DNA of 64,000 nucleotides from Adhaeribacter radiodurans (GCF_014075995.1 NZ_CP055153.1:2170001-2234000), one strand, 5' to 3'; counted from the first letter of the stretch, positions 8,634 through 17,449 are shown. The notes: generated by a model not told the origin, from the sequence alone. Numbers and translations are program-made.

Positions 8634-10134
8634 CTATATTACCCAACGGGCGCTATTAGTTTTTTCTCGGGTATTCTCCGGTCAACCACTTCGTGCCTTC
8701 TTAACAAAAATTAACCAGTGTAAATTGCTCTTGCTGCTAGGGCTGCTAATTACCGGTAACCCCATCCGCAGCCAGGCCGATACTATAAAAGTAGTAACCT
8801 TTGCGGCTTTTTACGATCAAATTAAAGCCAATCATCCGGTGGTGCGTCAGGCTGCTTTATTACCGAAACAGGCGCAGCAGGAACTTCGCATAGCCCGCGG
8901 TAATTTCGATCCCCAGGCCATTAGTTATTACGACCGCAAAAATTTTAAAAATCAATTGTACTACGAGAACTGGAATAGTATGGTAAAAGTACCCTTGTGG
9001 TTTGGTGCCGATTTAAAAGCCGGTTACGAGCGCAACAAAGGCGTAAACGTTAACCCAGAAGAAAAAACGCCTGCCTCGGGTTTAACTTACGCAGGTATTT
9101 CCCTGCCCATCGGCCAAGGATGGCTCATCGACCAACGGCGGGCCACCTTGCGCCAGGCGCAGTTGTTAATTAATGCCGCTGAAGCTGATAAAATTAAAAT
9201 TATCAACAAATTACTACTGGAAGCCTCTAAAGATTACTGGGATTGGGTGTTAGCGTACCAACGATGGCAATTATACCAAACTGCCTATAACTTATCGGAA
9301 GTACGCTACCGTGGAGTGTCCGAACGGGCCCGGTACGGCGATTTAGCTGCCATAGATACCGTAGAAGCCCGAGTTGATTTAATAAACCGGCAGCAATTGT
9401 TGCAGCAATCCTTAACCGAATTCCAGAATAGCGGCCTGATAGTTTCAAACTACCTCTGGACTCCGGATCAAAATCCTGTAGAATTAGTTTCATCAGCTGT
9501 ACCGGCGTTTAATGAATCTGACTTAACCCTGATACCCGCGGACACGCTGCAGCAACTTTTCCGGTTTGCCCAGGAGAACCATCCGGATTTAATAAAACTG
9601 GGTTATAAATATAAGCAACTCGAAATTGAGCGCCGGTTAGCCGCCGATAAATTTAAACCAAAATTAAACCTGGAATATAATTTTTTGCGCCAGGACTTTG
9701 GCTTACTCGTAGAACAGCTGAACTCTACTTATTTTTTAAATAATTACAAATTAGGAGTGAGTTTTAACTACCCTTTGCTGCTCCGGAGCGAACGCGGCAA
9801 ATGGCAGCTTACCCGGTACAAGTTAACTGAAACCGATTTAGCGCTAACCCAAACCCAACGCGATATAACCACCGCCCTGCAAACCACTTATAACGAATTG
9901 CAGATGTTAGCGGCCCAAATAAAAACCCAGGAAACCCTGGTTTCTCAAGCTGATATCTTGCGCCGGGGCGAACAAACCCGGTTCGAAAACGGCGAAAGTT
10001 CTTTGTTTTTAGTAAATACCCGGGAAATGAATGTAATTAACCAGAATGTAAAATTTTGGGAATTAAAAACCAAATACGTAAAATCAATCGCATTTTTATA
10101 TTGGTCAGCTGGCAATATGGACCATTTAGAATAA
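8614..10134 (+). CDS. TolC-family outer-membrane efflux protein
   Basis: The 506-residue protein has an extended N-terminus, a hydrophobic signal segment at about residues 34-50 (LLLLLGLLITGNPI), and the duplicated helical-barrel architecture of TolC proteins, with many Gln/Ala/Leu-rich heptads and beta segments such as YNFLRQDFGLL. The start overlaps the HlyD coding end by 20 bases, as expected in a coupled operon. It would form the outer-membrane duct for the ABC/HlyD pair. No other channel gene sits near the peptide-export genes at 18.8-22.6 kb, so it could serve both; that is inference. Confidence 0.85.
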   Translation: MKPVLNNYITQRALLVFSRVFSGQPLRAFLTKINQCKLLLLLGLLITGNPIRSQADTIKVVTFAAFYDQIKANHPVVRQAALLPKQAQQELRIARGNFDPQAISYYDRKNFKNQLYYENWNSMVKVPLWFGADLKAGYERNKGVNVNPEEKTPASGLTYAGISLPIGQGWLIDQRRATLRQAQLLINAAEADKIKIINKLLLEASKDYWDWVLAYQRWQLYQTAYNLSEVRYRGVSERARYGDLAAIDTVEARVDLINRQQLLQQSLTEFQNSGLIVSNYLWTPDQNPVELVSSAVPAFNESDLTLIPADTLQQLFRFAQENHPDLIKLGYKYKQLEIERRLAADKFKPKLNLEYNFLRQDFGLLVEQLNSTYFLNNYKLGVSFNYPLLLRSERGKWQLTRYKLTETDLALTQTQRDITTALQTTYNELQMLAAQIKTQETLVSQADILRRGEQTRFENGESSLFLVNTREMNVINQNVKFWELKTKYVKSIAFLYWSAGNMDHLE

Positions 10135-10717
10135 CTTGGTTATTTTGTGGGATTTTCAGATAAGTAAGATTATGTAATCCAGCCTTTTTTGGCGTTACTA
10201 CCATTATTTTTTAGTTCCTCCTAGCCGAATATGGATGCTGATGGTTAATACTGCGGGGTAAAAAGCCATTTTTTCGCCTGGTCAATATCGTTGAATTTGT
10301 TTTGCATTAGAGAAGAAATTAGCGTGCTTATTGTAATAGAAGCAGCAAGCCGTTAAAACCTCCATTATCGGGCAAAGGCATTTATAGCACTACTAAGGTG
10401 GGTACACTCTACGTCAAATACGCTGGTGATTATATTTTTTTTATCAATTCAAATAAAGCTCTTTGACACAATGGGAGTTTATCCTCTGGGCACATGCTGA
10501 ACTTGTTGCTTTTGCCTTTAGGATTTTTGATAGATAGATTTAGTAAATTTCGGCAGCAATTACCAGGAGCATGAGTACAAATTCGCTCTACCTTTTATTA
10601 ACGTTCTTCTTAGCCGACCAGCACATAAAGATTATCTCTGCTTAATAATAGGTGATGCTCAGCAGAAAATTTACCTGAGCAAATTTTTGTGTTTTCTATT
10701 AACTCTCGTTTTTTTCA
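10135..10717. other. Intergenic region with no recognised feature
   Basis: About 580 bases after the TolC gene. The only ORFs are under 30 codons and show no coding character. The lost 5' end of the flavin reductase pseudogene would be expected just upstream of 10718, but no matching residues could be recognised. Confidence 0.4.
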
Positions 10718-11233
10718 TTGCTTTCCGTACTTAGTGTAAAGCTATTTCAGGAGTTTACCCTTGCTCCTGAATCATTATCGCTTAACATTATAAGTATTGC
10801 AGGAATTCCCATGTTTAATGAAGACCTAGAAGCAACTCCCCCTCCGGAATGGCTAGAACTTCGGAAGAAAATTGTTGCTGCCGATGGCTTACTTTTCCTC
10901 ACCCCTGAATACAACCGTTCGGTACCTGGAGTATAAAAAAATGTTATTGATGTGGGTTCCCGTCCTTACGGAAAAAATTTCTGGGATGGAAAACCTGGCG
11001 GGGTAATAAGTGTATCCATTGGAAATATAAGTGGATTTGGTGCAAACCACCATTTACGCCAGTCACTAGTCTTTGTAAATGTGACTACAATGGCACAACC
11101 GAAAGCCTATATAGGAGGAGCTGCCAATTTATTTAATGATAACGGAAATCTTATCAACAAATCTACCAGAGATTTCTTAAAAAGCTTTATGGTGGCGTTT
11201 GAAAAATGGATTGCTATGCATGCAAAAAAGTAA
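10718..11233 (+). pseudogene. NADPH-dependent FMN reductase, 5'-truncated and interrupted
   Basis: The frame encodes most of a flavodoxin-fold FMN reductase of the ArsH/YieF kind. It shows GIPMFNEDLE, LLFLTPEYNRSVPGV, then DVGSRPYGKNFWDGKPGGVI and FGANHHLRQSLVF, all diagnostic of the family. A single TAA at 10934-10936 interrupts the same reading frame, in the place where homologues have a Leu codon (PGVLKN). The expected N-terminal phosphate-binding loop (GSLRxxSxN) is also missing; the frame is closed by a stop at 10700-10702. Both defects mark it as non-functional. Apart from the two defects the frame is well preserved, so inactivation looks recent. The terminator hairpin downstream is intact. 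Confidence 0.8.
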
Positions 11234-11238
11234 GCTGC

Positions 11239-11280
11239 AGAAATTAGGAAGGCACAGTTGCCTCCTTAATTTCTGTTTTT
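11239..11280 (+). terminator. Rho-independent terminator after the FMN reductase pseudogene
   Basis: A 16-base stem (agaaattaggaaggca against tgcctccttaatttct, with one wobble and one mismatch) closes a 4-base loop and is followed by gttttt. It lies 5 bases past the pseudogene stop. Confidence 0.7.
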
Positions 11281-11382
11281 AAAGAGGTGCTGGCATTCAT
11301 CTATTCCTTTTTATTTTTAGCAAACGTTAAAATAAACCTTTGGTAATTAAATTCAAATAAATAAAACTACCTGATGACTACA

Positions 11383-11874
11383 TCAACTTGCTTCTTTCAG
11401 CAAATCTTCCAGATCAAGGGGGTGCGTATACATGGTAAGGGAACCATTAGATTCTTTTGGCCAGCTATTTCTGGGTTTGTCCCAATACAGTTCCACACCA
11501 TTATTATCGGGGTCGCGTAAATATAGGGCTTCGGACACACCATGGTCAGAAGCTCCAATGTTAGGATAGTTGGCAGTGCGCAGCCTTTTGTAAATGTTTG
11601 CCAAATCTTTCCGGGTAGGATAAACAATCGCCGTGTGATATAGCCCCACTCCTTCCCGGGTAGCGGGAGGGGCATCTTTACTATTCCAGGTATTTAACCC
11701 AATGTGATGATGATAACCGCCGGCTGAAATAAAGGCAGCTGCATCACCGTAGTACATCATAAGTTCAAAGCCTAACAAGTCGCAATAAAAGGCCAGGGAA
11801 CGTTTTAAGTCCGATACTTTTAAATGAACGTGTCCAATTCTGGTTTCTGTCGGTATTTTATATTCGGTATCCAT
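11383..11874 (-). CDS. VOC-family (glyoxalase/dioxygenase-like) protein
   Basis: This 163-residue single vicinal-oxygen-chelate module has the opening beta-alpha motif IGHVHLKVSDLKRSLAFY (metal-ligand His about residue 15), a second-half strand GVGLYHTAIVYPTR (His about 79) and the terminal ligand in NGVELYWDKP (Glu about 128). The spacing suits a metal-dependent enzyme resembling the CatE or catechol 2,3-dioxygenase-like group. It is cytoplasmic, with no signal peptide. It stands alone on the minus strand between a pseudogene and a non-coding gap. The substrate cannot be inferred, and glyoxalase activity would be only a guess. Confidence 0.8.
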   Translation of the reverse strand: MDTEYKIPTETRIGHVHLKVSDLKRSLAFYCDLLGFELMMYYGDAAAFISAGGYHHHIGLNTWNSKDAPPATREGVGLYHTAIVYPTRKDLANIYKRLRTANYPNIGASDHGVSEALYLRDPDNNGVELYWDKPRNSWPKESNGSLTMYTHPLDLEDLLKEAS

Positions 11875-12389
11875 AAAAACGTTTAATTAATTTAAAAAAT
11901 ATTTTTTGTTAATGACGCACTATTTAGAAAGTGGCATTACTACTCTTGCTTATTAATCTCATTCTGATAGGATTATAAAGTTTTACTTCGAGATAAATAA
12001 TCCAGGTAATTTTTGCTGCTTTCAATTAATAATTGCATAAACCAGTTAAAGTGGTAAAGCTGGTTCATTAAAAATAAATGATTCTGGGGAATGAATAAAA
12101 AGAACCGCTACAACATTGTAAAAATTTAGGATAAGGCGGCTAACAAGGTAGCGAAACCAATTAAAATTAATTTAGAATCAACTACTTCGGTCTAGAATAG
12201 CCAATACCTAGATAAGTTCAACCCTAGATCAAATACCCTAAAGGGGTTGAAATCCTATTAAATCCCCTGCTTGGAGCATCCCGAATAAGTGATAACAAGC
12301 GTTAACTTTACTACTACTTTAGTTATTAACAAAGCCAATTTTTTATTTAGGTTTAAACATGGTTGATCTCTAATAAATAGTCTATTGAT
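11875..12389. other. Intergenic region, nothing recognised
   Basis: About 515 AT-rich bases separate two minus-strand genes. It holds the promoter region of the VOC gene (right of 11874) and the tail region of the M20 gene. No stable hairpin with a T-tract or small gene was seen. Confidence 0.35.
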
Positions 12390-13736
12390 TTAGTTATTTA
12401 AGTAGTCCAGAATAATTTGTACTTGAGCTTTTACTCCATTTTGTAAGGCGCTTTCATCCACATTAAATTTAGGGTTATGGTTGGCAGCACCTTCCCCAAT
12501 GCCCAAGGTAATAAAACCGACCGGTGCTATTTTTTTGTAATAGGCAAAATCTTCACTAGCGGTCATCATGGGAGCATTAAAAATTTGATCCTTCCCCAAG
12601 ATGGTAGCCGCACTGTTTCTAGCCAGAGTAGTAAGGGCAGCATCGTTTTGAATGGCCGGATAGGTAGGAATATATTCTAATTTGTAAGTAGCGCCATAGG
12701 CCTTGGTGGTGTTGTCAATGATAGTTTTTATTCTGTTTTCTACCATTTTCCTGGTTTCTTCTGACGTAGTACGAATGCTGGCAGCTAATTCCGCCTTGTC
12801 TGCAATCACATTGGGCGCATCCCCCGATTGAAATTTACCGATAGAAACTACCGTCATTTCTCCGGGTGTCACATTGCGGGATACAACAGTTTGTAAAGCG
12901 CTCACAACTGCCGCGCCTACCACTATCGGGTCAATTCCCAGATGGGGCATAGAACCATGCGATCCCTTTCCAATAATAGTTAGATTAAAGATGTCCTGAG
13001 CGGTCGAAGCGGCTCCTTCAGGCAAAATACCAACGTGGCCGGCTGGGAAATTAGGCAAAACATGCATTCCAAAAAAAGCATCTATTCCCTTTAAATCCCC
13101 GGAATTAACAATATCTAAAGCTCCTCCGGGTGGTTGTTCCTCAGCGTGCTGAAATATAAAGTAAACCGTACCTTTAATCTGATCCTGCATTTTGGATAAG
13201 GTAGTGGCAGTAGCTAGCAGCATAGCCGTATGCGCATCATGACCACAAGCGTGACTAACATTTTTCATTTTAGAGCTATAAGGCAACCCGGTTTCTTCCT
13301 GCAATGGCAAGGCATCCATGTCGGCTCTAGAAGCTACGGTTTTTCCCGGTTGGGCACCTTTTAGTACACCAATAACGCTGGTTTTAGCCGGTTTTATAAT
13401 TTCAATGTTGGAAAGGGATTTTAGTACATCTTCCACGTACTTACTGGTTTGCTCTTCTTTAAAAGATACTTCCGGATTTTGATGGATGTGCCTTCTCCAT
13501 TTTATAAGATCTTGGGTTGGTATGTTTTGCACCCAGGTAGCATTGTTATTATTGGGAGGAGTAGTTTTAGGTGGATTCATCTGAGGTTTAGAAGAGGATT
13601 CGGTTTCGGTTTGTTTTTCAGTTTTTGTTTCGGATCCAGGCCCTGTTTTAGTTTCATTTTCAGTCTTGGACTGACTGCAAGCCAGTACCATGGCAACCAT
13701 GACAGCCAAATAAAGGAACGTCAGAACTTTTTTCAT
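12390..13736 (-). CDS. Lipoprotein M20-family amidohydrolase (hippurate hydrolase/carboxypeptidase-like)
   Basis: The 448-residue protein starts with a lipoprotein signal (MVAMVLAC, lipid Cys about residue 20) and a Thr/Glu/Lys/Pro-rich tether to about residue 65. A complete M20D metallopeptidase follows. Zinc-site motifs visible are DMDALPLQEETG, SHACGHDAHTAML and the catalytic-Glu region HAEEQPPGGA. The dimerisation domain includes HGSMPHLGIDPIVV, and ASEDFAYY and ANHNPKF complete the active site. Members of this family cleave N-acyl or N-aminoacyl amides; most are cytoplasmic, so lipoprotein anchoring on a flexible tether is notable. It is encoded 51 bases downstream of a porin gene on the same strand, suggesting uptake and hydrolysis of an amide-linked nutrient. 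Confidence 0.87.
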   Translation of the reverse strand: MKKVLTFLYLAVMVAMVLACSQSKTENETKTGPGSETKTEKQTETESSSKPQMNPPKTTPPNNNNATWVQNIPTQDLIKWRRHIHQNPEVSFKEEQTSKYVEDVLKSLSNIEIIKPAKTSVIGVLKGAQPGKTVASRADMDALPLQEETGLPYSSKMKNVSHACGHDAHTAMLLATATTLSKMQDQIKGTVYFIFQHAEEQPPGGALDIVNSGDLKGIDAFFGMHVLPNFPAGHVGILPEGAASTAQDIFNLTIIGKGSHGSMPHLGIDPIVVGAAVVSALQTVVSRNVTPGEMTVVSIGKFQSGDAPNVIADKAELAASIRTTSEETRKMVENRIKTIIDNTTKAYGATYKLEYIPTYPAIQNDAALTTLARNSAATILGKDQIFNAPMMTASEDFAYYKKIAPVGFITLGIGEGAANHNPKFNVDESALQNGVKAQVQIILDYLNN

Positions 13737-13787
13737 GTTTTCATAATATCTAAAGTGGGAAATCCATATTACTCGAATTATATCGTC

Positions 13788-15020
13788 TTATTGATTTGTG
13801 TTCTCAAAAACTAAATGGGAGAAACTGTATTTAATTGAAAATTGCACTCTAACCACCGAGGAGCTAAAACCATCACTAAAATTATTCCTCTTTCCCCATT
13901 GCAGTTCAGCTCCCATCATAGCTTGTGAAAAGGGCTGGTAGAGTAAATTAAAAGTGGCATAATGCCCCTTTTTAAAAGCATTAGGCGCTTGAGCATCCGA
14001 GTTAGAAATTCGTACCTGGGAATACCCCAGCGTGCTGCTCCATTTGCTATTCCAGTTACGTTCCAGAAAGGCAAGGCCACCCATAACCGGCAATGCCATT
14101 CCTAAAACGGGTGTAGTAGGATCGCTTAAATTATTTTTAATGCCTACATCAGCACCAGCATCCGTTAAATGGTTCTCAATACCCTTGCCATAGACCAATT
14201 GTCCTCGGAAAAGAGTTTTACTATCTAATTGCTGGTTGGAGCTGATGTTAAAACCCCATCCGATTTCATTTCCACTTAAGTCAATAGGAGCATTACCGGT
14301 ATCTTCCCACCGAATCCATTTTAAAGCACCCGCCAACTCGATGTATCCCTTTCCGGTAATTCTGCGGTAATCCATGGCCAAGTCTGGTAATTTAAATTCG
14401 GGCCGCACGTTTTGCAGTTCTATTCGTTCGGCATAAATACCCGACTCGGTAACGGCACCTGGTTGTTCCAAGGCAATTCCCCATCTATCCTGTTCCCCAA
14501 CCTGCATATAACGCACCTGGATAGGCCGCAGAAAGGCTCTGCTGGGCGGGGCTCCGAAATCTAGGGTGTTGGGAGTTACATCAACATCGGTGAAAAGGCT
14601 TTCGGTTTGCCCAACAGTAAATCTTCCTAGTTCAACATAAGCCTTCCGGAAGCGGAAAGTGGTTTGGCCTACGTCCGGTCCGACACCAAAAAGGTCGAAT
14701 TCAAAATTAGCTTTGAGCTTGCCCAAAGGCGTTTGCGACAGGCTATTTAACCCCAATCTGGTTTGACGAACGCTGAAATATATTTTCCCATCCGGCGCAA
14801 ATTGGTCTTTATACTGGGGGAGTTTGGTAACGCGAAGTACATCAAACCAATTGGGATCAATTTGCTTGAAATTATAACCTACATCGGCCTTGATGTACCC
14901 ATATACTTCCAGGCTTTTTTCTTGTTCCTGCGCTTTCGCAGAATTGATGATTAACAGAAAAAGTAACAGGAACAAGACCTGTCGAAAATTTATACTGAGG
15001 GAATAATTGAAATGGCTCAT
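13788..15020 (-). CDS. DcaP-like outer-membrane porin
   Basis: The 410-residue protein has a signal peptide (cleavage near residue 31, INSAKAQ). A beta-barrel follows with the DcaP-type opening LEVYGYIKADVGYNF and the strand pattern VRQTRLGLNS and KANFEFDLFG. The sequence ends in aromatic-rich alternating strands (RVQFSIKYSFSHLVF), as in outer-membrane barrels. DcaP porins are trimeric channels for small, often anionic solutes. The start is ATG at 15020; the two ATGs are not ambiguous because MSHF precedes the signal directly. It probably forms an operon with the M20 lipoprotein gene 51 bases downstream. Confidence 0.75.
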   Translation of the reverse strand: MSHFNYSLSINFRQVLFLLLFLLIINSAKAQEQEKSLEVYGYIKADVGYNFKQIDPNWFDVLRVTKLPQYKDQFAPDGKIYFSVRQTRLGLNSLSQTPLGKLKANFEFDLFGVGPDVGQTTFRFRKAYVELGRFTVGQTESLFTDVDVTPNTLDFGAPPSRAFLRPIQVRYMQVGEQDRWGIALEQPGAVTESGIYAERIELQNVRPEFKLPDLAMDYRRITGKGYIELAGALKWIRWEDTGNAPIDLSGNEIGWGFNISSNQQLDSKTLFRGQLVYGKGIENHLTDAGADVGIKNNLSDPTTPVLGMALPVMGGLAFLERNWNSKWSSTLGYSQVRISNSDAQAPNAFKKGHYATFNLLYQPFSQAMMGAELQWGKRNNFSDGFSSSVVRVQFSIKYSFSHLVFENTNQ

Positions 15021-15414
15021 TTCATATTATTTTGGCAGGCTATACCTTTGTATACGAATGCCTTAAGAAATGAGCATGAATTTTTTATTTATATATAAAA
15101 TTATCTTTTATAAATAAATTCCTTGTAACCGCTTGAAATCATGTTTTTTTAATTTCTACTTTTAGCTGTTTTTCAGCCACCATTATCATGGTCTTTAAGG
15201 CAGTATTTTGCTGTTAAATTGTATTAGCTACGTTTGCGTTTAAGTTAATTATTGCTTAACCTGATCAGCAGGTGCTATGAAAGTTTCAGCGGAAAAGCTG
15301 ATTTTGGTCGATAATATCTGAACAACTTCGTTTTATTTTATAAGCCATTCCATTCTTTAATTTTAATCAGGAAACATAGTATTGTAAGCTTCCTTGAAAA
15401 TAGAACTATCTTAA

Positions 15415-15586
15415 ATGAGGGAAAACCTTAACTTCCCAAAAAAAATCCAAAGTTCTCCAAGAGCTTGAGGAATACAAAAGTGCGGGTGAAATTAGCCAAA
15501 GGTTCATAAGTGATGCTTTGCTGAATGGCGAAATGTTTCATTGTTTCCATGCGCTGGATGGTTACAAATGGTGGGCTTTCCAGTAA
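15415..15586 (+). pseudogene. Possible small gene split at an A8 tract
   Basis: ATG at 15415 opens a frame that stops after 17 codons. A second frame, continuous from the run of eight A residues near 15438-15445, encodes SKVLQELEEYKSAGEISQ and ends KWWAFQ-stop at 15584-15586. Dropping one A joins them into a 56-residue protein with believable amino-acid composition. I do not recognise a family. It may be a frameshifted relic, a slippage-dependent gene, a sequencing error, or chance. Confidence 0.25.
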
Positions 15587-16001
15587 TAATATCTTAAGTT
15601 GCCTTTATTTTATTACTTTGATAAGATTTTTTGAATAAGTAAATCAACTTACCTAGTTCCAGTTTCGTGAACTTCTCCTGATTCTCTGCTTACTTTATTT
15701 TAATTCTACCGGTTTAAATACCGTAATTCTGGACGGCACCAAATCTATTTAAATACAATATTTCTTTACGAGTAGCTTTACTTAACTCTTCCCGGATTTA
15801 GTAGAAATTACTTTTAAGGTAAGAATTTAACAGTTCCCAGACTTAAACAAACTTTATTCCAGCTGGTCAAGATCCTTCTTGCCTGCGTATTAAGTTTTAA
15901 TTCCAGTATCAGTTGGTATTTATTTTTTTTCTAAAAATTATGAACAACTGAAAAATTAACAGCAGCTCCACAAATACTTTATAAAATAATTTATTTTTTC
16001 T

Positions 16002-16140
16002 GTTAACCTTTTCTTCAAACAGCTACTAATCTGTACATCCGTCAGATGAAAGTTTAATTAACTATTTTTTCAATTTTCCCGGTTAACTTTTTTTATAAAT
16101 AGCTACTAAATTATAAATCTACTAATAGAAGTTTAAACAT
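16002..16140 (+). repeat. Two imperfect copies of an 80-base unit upstream of the precursor gene
   Basis: Two copies start gttaac at 16002 and 16082. The shared blocks are gttaac plus a T-rich run, agctactaa at 16021 and 16101 (offset exactly 80), and gaaagttta/agaagttta near the end (offset 79). The unit sits directly before the peptide precursor, so it could be a duplicated regulator-binding or untranslated-leader segment. Confidence 0.5.
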
Positions 16141-16216
16141 AATAATATCAAATAAACAATTTACGCGGAAGCCGAAAAGCGGGTAGAGTAGGCAACAATT
16201 AATCAATTATTATTTT

Positions 16217-16366
16217 ATGAAAAAGTTTAAGATCACCAAAAAAGGTAAAAATTTAGAAGCATCGAAATTAACGAAAGATCAAATGTTTCTAACATCCGGT
16301 GGGTTGCGCTCAACTTGTACTTGCAACACCTACAATGTTTGTCATATAGACGGAACAGATGATTAA
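16217..16366 (+). CDS. RiPP precursor peptide with GG leader (grasp-with-spasm type)
   Basis: This 49-residue peptide was read directly from the DNA because it is too short for usual ORF cut-offs. The basic leader (MKKFKITKKGKNLEASKLTK) continues DQMFLTSGG, a double-glycine site fitting the C39 peptidase exporter downstream. Cleavage after G29 would release a 20-residue core starting at L30, with cysteines at 34, 36 and 42, several Thr/Ser (32, 33, 35, 38, 47), Tyr39 and acidic residues 45, 48 and 49. Such hydroxyl plus carboxyl residues are what ATP-grasp graspetide enzymes join. The gene is followed by a stem-loop and then the two maturase genes. An AGG-type ribosome site is not obvious, as is usual in this phylum. 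Confidence 0.85.
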   Translation: MKKFKITKKGKNLEASKLTKDQMFLTSGGLRSTCTCNTYNVCHIDGTDD

Positions 16367-16372
16367 AAGACG

Positions 16373-16409
16373 AATAGTCTGTTGGTGTAATCTATACCAG
16401 CAGACTATT
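16373..16409 (+). terminator. Stem-loop (attenuator) between precursor and maturase genes
   Basis: The 14-base arms aatagtctgttggt and accagcagactatt (one G-T wobble) enclose a 9-base loop, starting 7 bases after the precursor stop. The following bases are only moderately T-rich, so partial termination or 3'-end protection of a short abundant precursor mRNA is likelier than full termination. The role is inference; the inverted repeat is plain. Confidence 0.7.
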
Positions 16410-16444
16410 TATTTCAATTGTATTAACTTGTAAATAGAGTAATT

Positions 16445-17449
16445 GTGATTTGTATATTTAGCACTTCCCTCGATCAATCCACAACTGAAGTAATCCGATG
16501 GCTTCATTATTTAGGCAAAAAAGATGTAATCAGAGTGAATTATAATGATAGGAACATTCGCATTTGTTTGGATATTACAGAAGGGCAATTTTCTTTTAAA
16601 TGGAATGAAAAACTTGTTTATTTAAATGATATTGAAGCTGTATGGTACCGAAAAGGAAAAAATTGGCTGTGCGATCAATTCTTTTCGGTTACTGTGGAAG
16701 ATCGTGCTTCTTTTACCTCCTATTTTAATAATAAATTAAAGAACGAAGAGGCGAGATTAACAGAGTACCTGCATTACATTATTGAAAACACGGTTCCTGC
16801 TCTGGGATCTTCAACAAAAGGTAATTTAAATAAGTTAGTGGTACTGGCTATGGCTAAAGCTACTGGGTTGCTGATTCCGGACTTTTACATTACTAATTAC
16901 AGAGAAGGAGTAGAAAAAGTATTTAGACAATTGCCGGATTTAATTACAAAGTCTATGTCCGATGGACTTTATTTATTTGATACTATAGAGAAATCAACCG
17001 GTTATTTTTCCTACACGGAAAAATTAAATAAAAACGGAACTACCCTTTTACCCGAACAAATATCGCCGTCTTTTCTGCAGAAAAATATACATAAGAAATA
17101 TGAAGTCAGAGTGTTTTTTTTAGAGAATACGTGCTATTCTATGGCCATACTTTCCCAGAACGATGAGCAAACCAAAACCGATTACCGGAAATACAATGAA
17201 AAAAAGCCTAACCGGTATGTTCCTTATAAACTTCCCCGGGAGCTTGATCAAAAGATCAAGCTGTTATTCAAAAAGCTTGATTTAAATACCGGTTCCGTTG
17301 ATTTGATGATTGATCAGCAAGATAATGCTTATTTTCTGGAAATAAATCCGGTTGGTCAATTTGGAATGTTATCTGATCCGTGTAATTATTTTTTAGAAAA
17401 ACAAGTGGCTTTACACCTCTTACATCATGCACGAACCAGAACAAATTAA
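16445..17449 (+). CDS. gwsG: ATP-grasp peptide maturase (GwsG-like)
   Basis: This 334-residue ATP-grasp ligase resembles the grasp-with-spasm and microviridin-type peptide cyclases. The N-terminus reads ICIFSTSLDQSTTEVIRWL, typical of the family, followed by the PreATP-grasp part with AVWYRKGKNW. The C-terminal half has YEVRVFFLENTCYSMAI, the Mg-ligand aspartates in GSVDLMID and the terminal LEINPVGQFG motif, then CNYFLEKQVALHLL. The enzyme activates Asp/Glu side chains as acyl phosphates and joins them to Ser/Thr or Lys of the precursor. The start is GTG at 16445; no ATG exists before the conserved motif. Base composition is clearly more AT-rich than in flanking operons. The gene symbol rests on family resemblance only. 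Confidence 0.87.
   Translation: MICIFSTSLDQSTTEVIRWLHYLGKKDVIRVNYNDRNIRICLDITEGQFSFKWNEKLVYLNDIEAVWYRKGKNWLCDQFFSVTVEDRASFTSYFNNKLKNEEARLTEYLHYIIENTVPALGSSTKGNLNKLVVLAMAKATGLLIPDFYITNYREGVEKVFRQLPDLITKSMSDGLYLFDTIEKSTGYFSYTEKLNKNGTTLLPEQISPSFLQKNIHKKYEVRVFFLENTCYSMAILSQNDEQTKTDYRKYNEKKPNRYVPYKLPRELDQKIKLLFKKLDLNTGSVDLMIDQQDNAYFLEINPVGQFGMLSDPCNYFLEKQVALHLLHHARTRTN

Larger units (their letters stand above)
15021..16216. other. 1.2-kb AT-rich region between porin and RiPP locus
   Basis: It contains the divergent promoter region of the porin gene on the left. A possible broken small gene occupies 15415-15586, and two imperfect 80-base repeats lie at about 16002-16140 just upstream of the peptide precursor. 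The rest is very AT-rich with no recognisable gene. Confidence 0.5.

Noticed and set aside
15021-15060. TACCTTTG box near the porin gene as a promoter
   Set aside because: It points on the plus strand, away from the porin gene, and no -33 element or gene lies at the proper distance.
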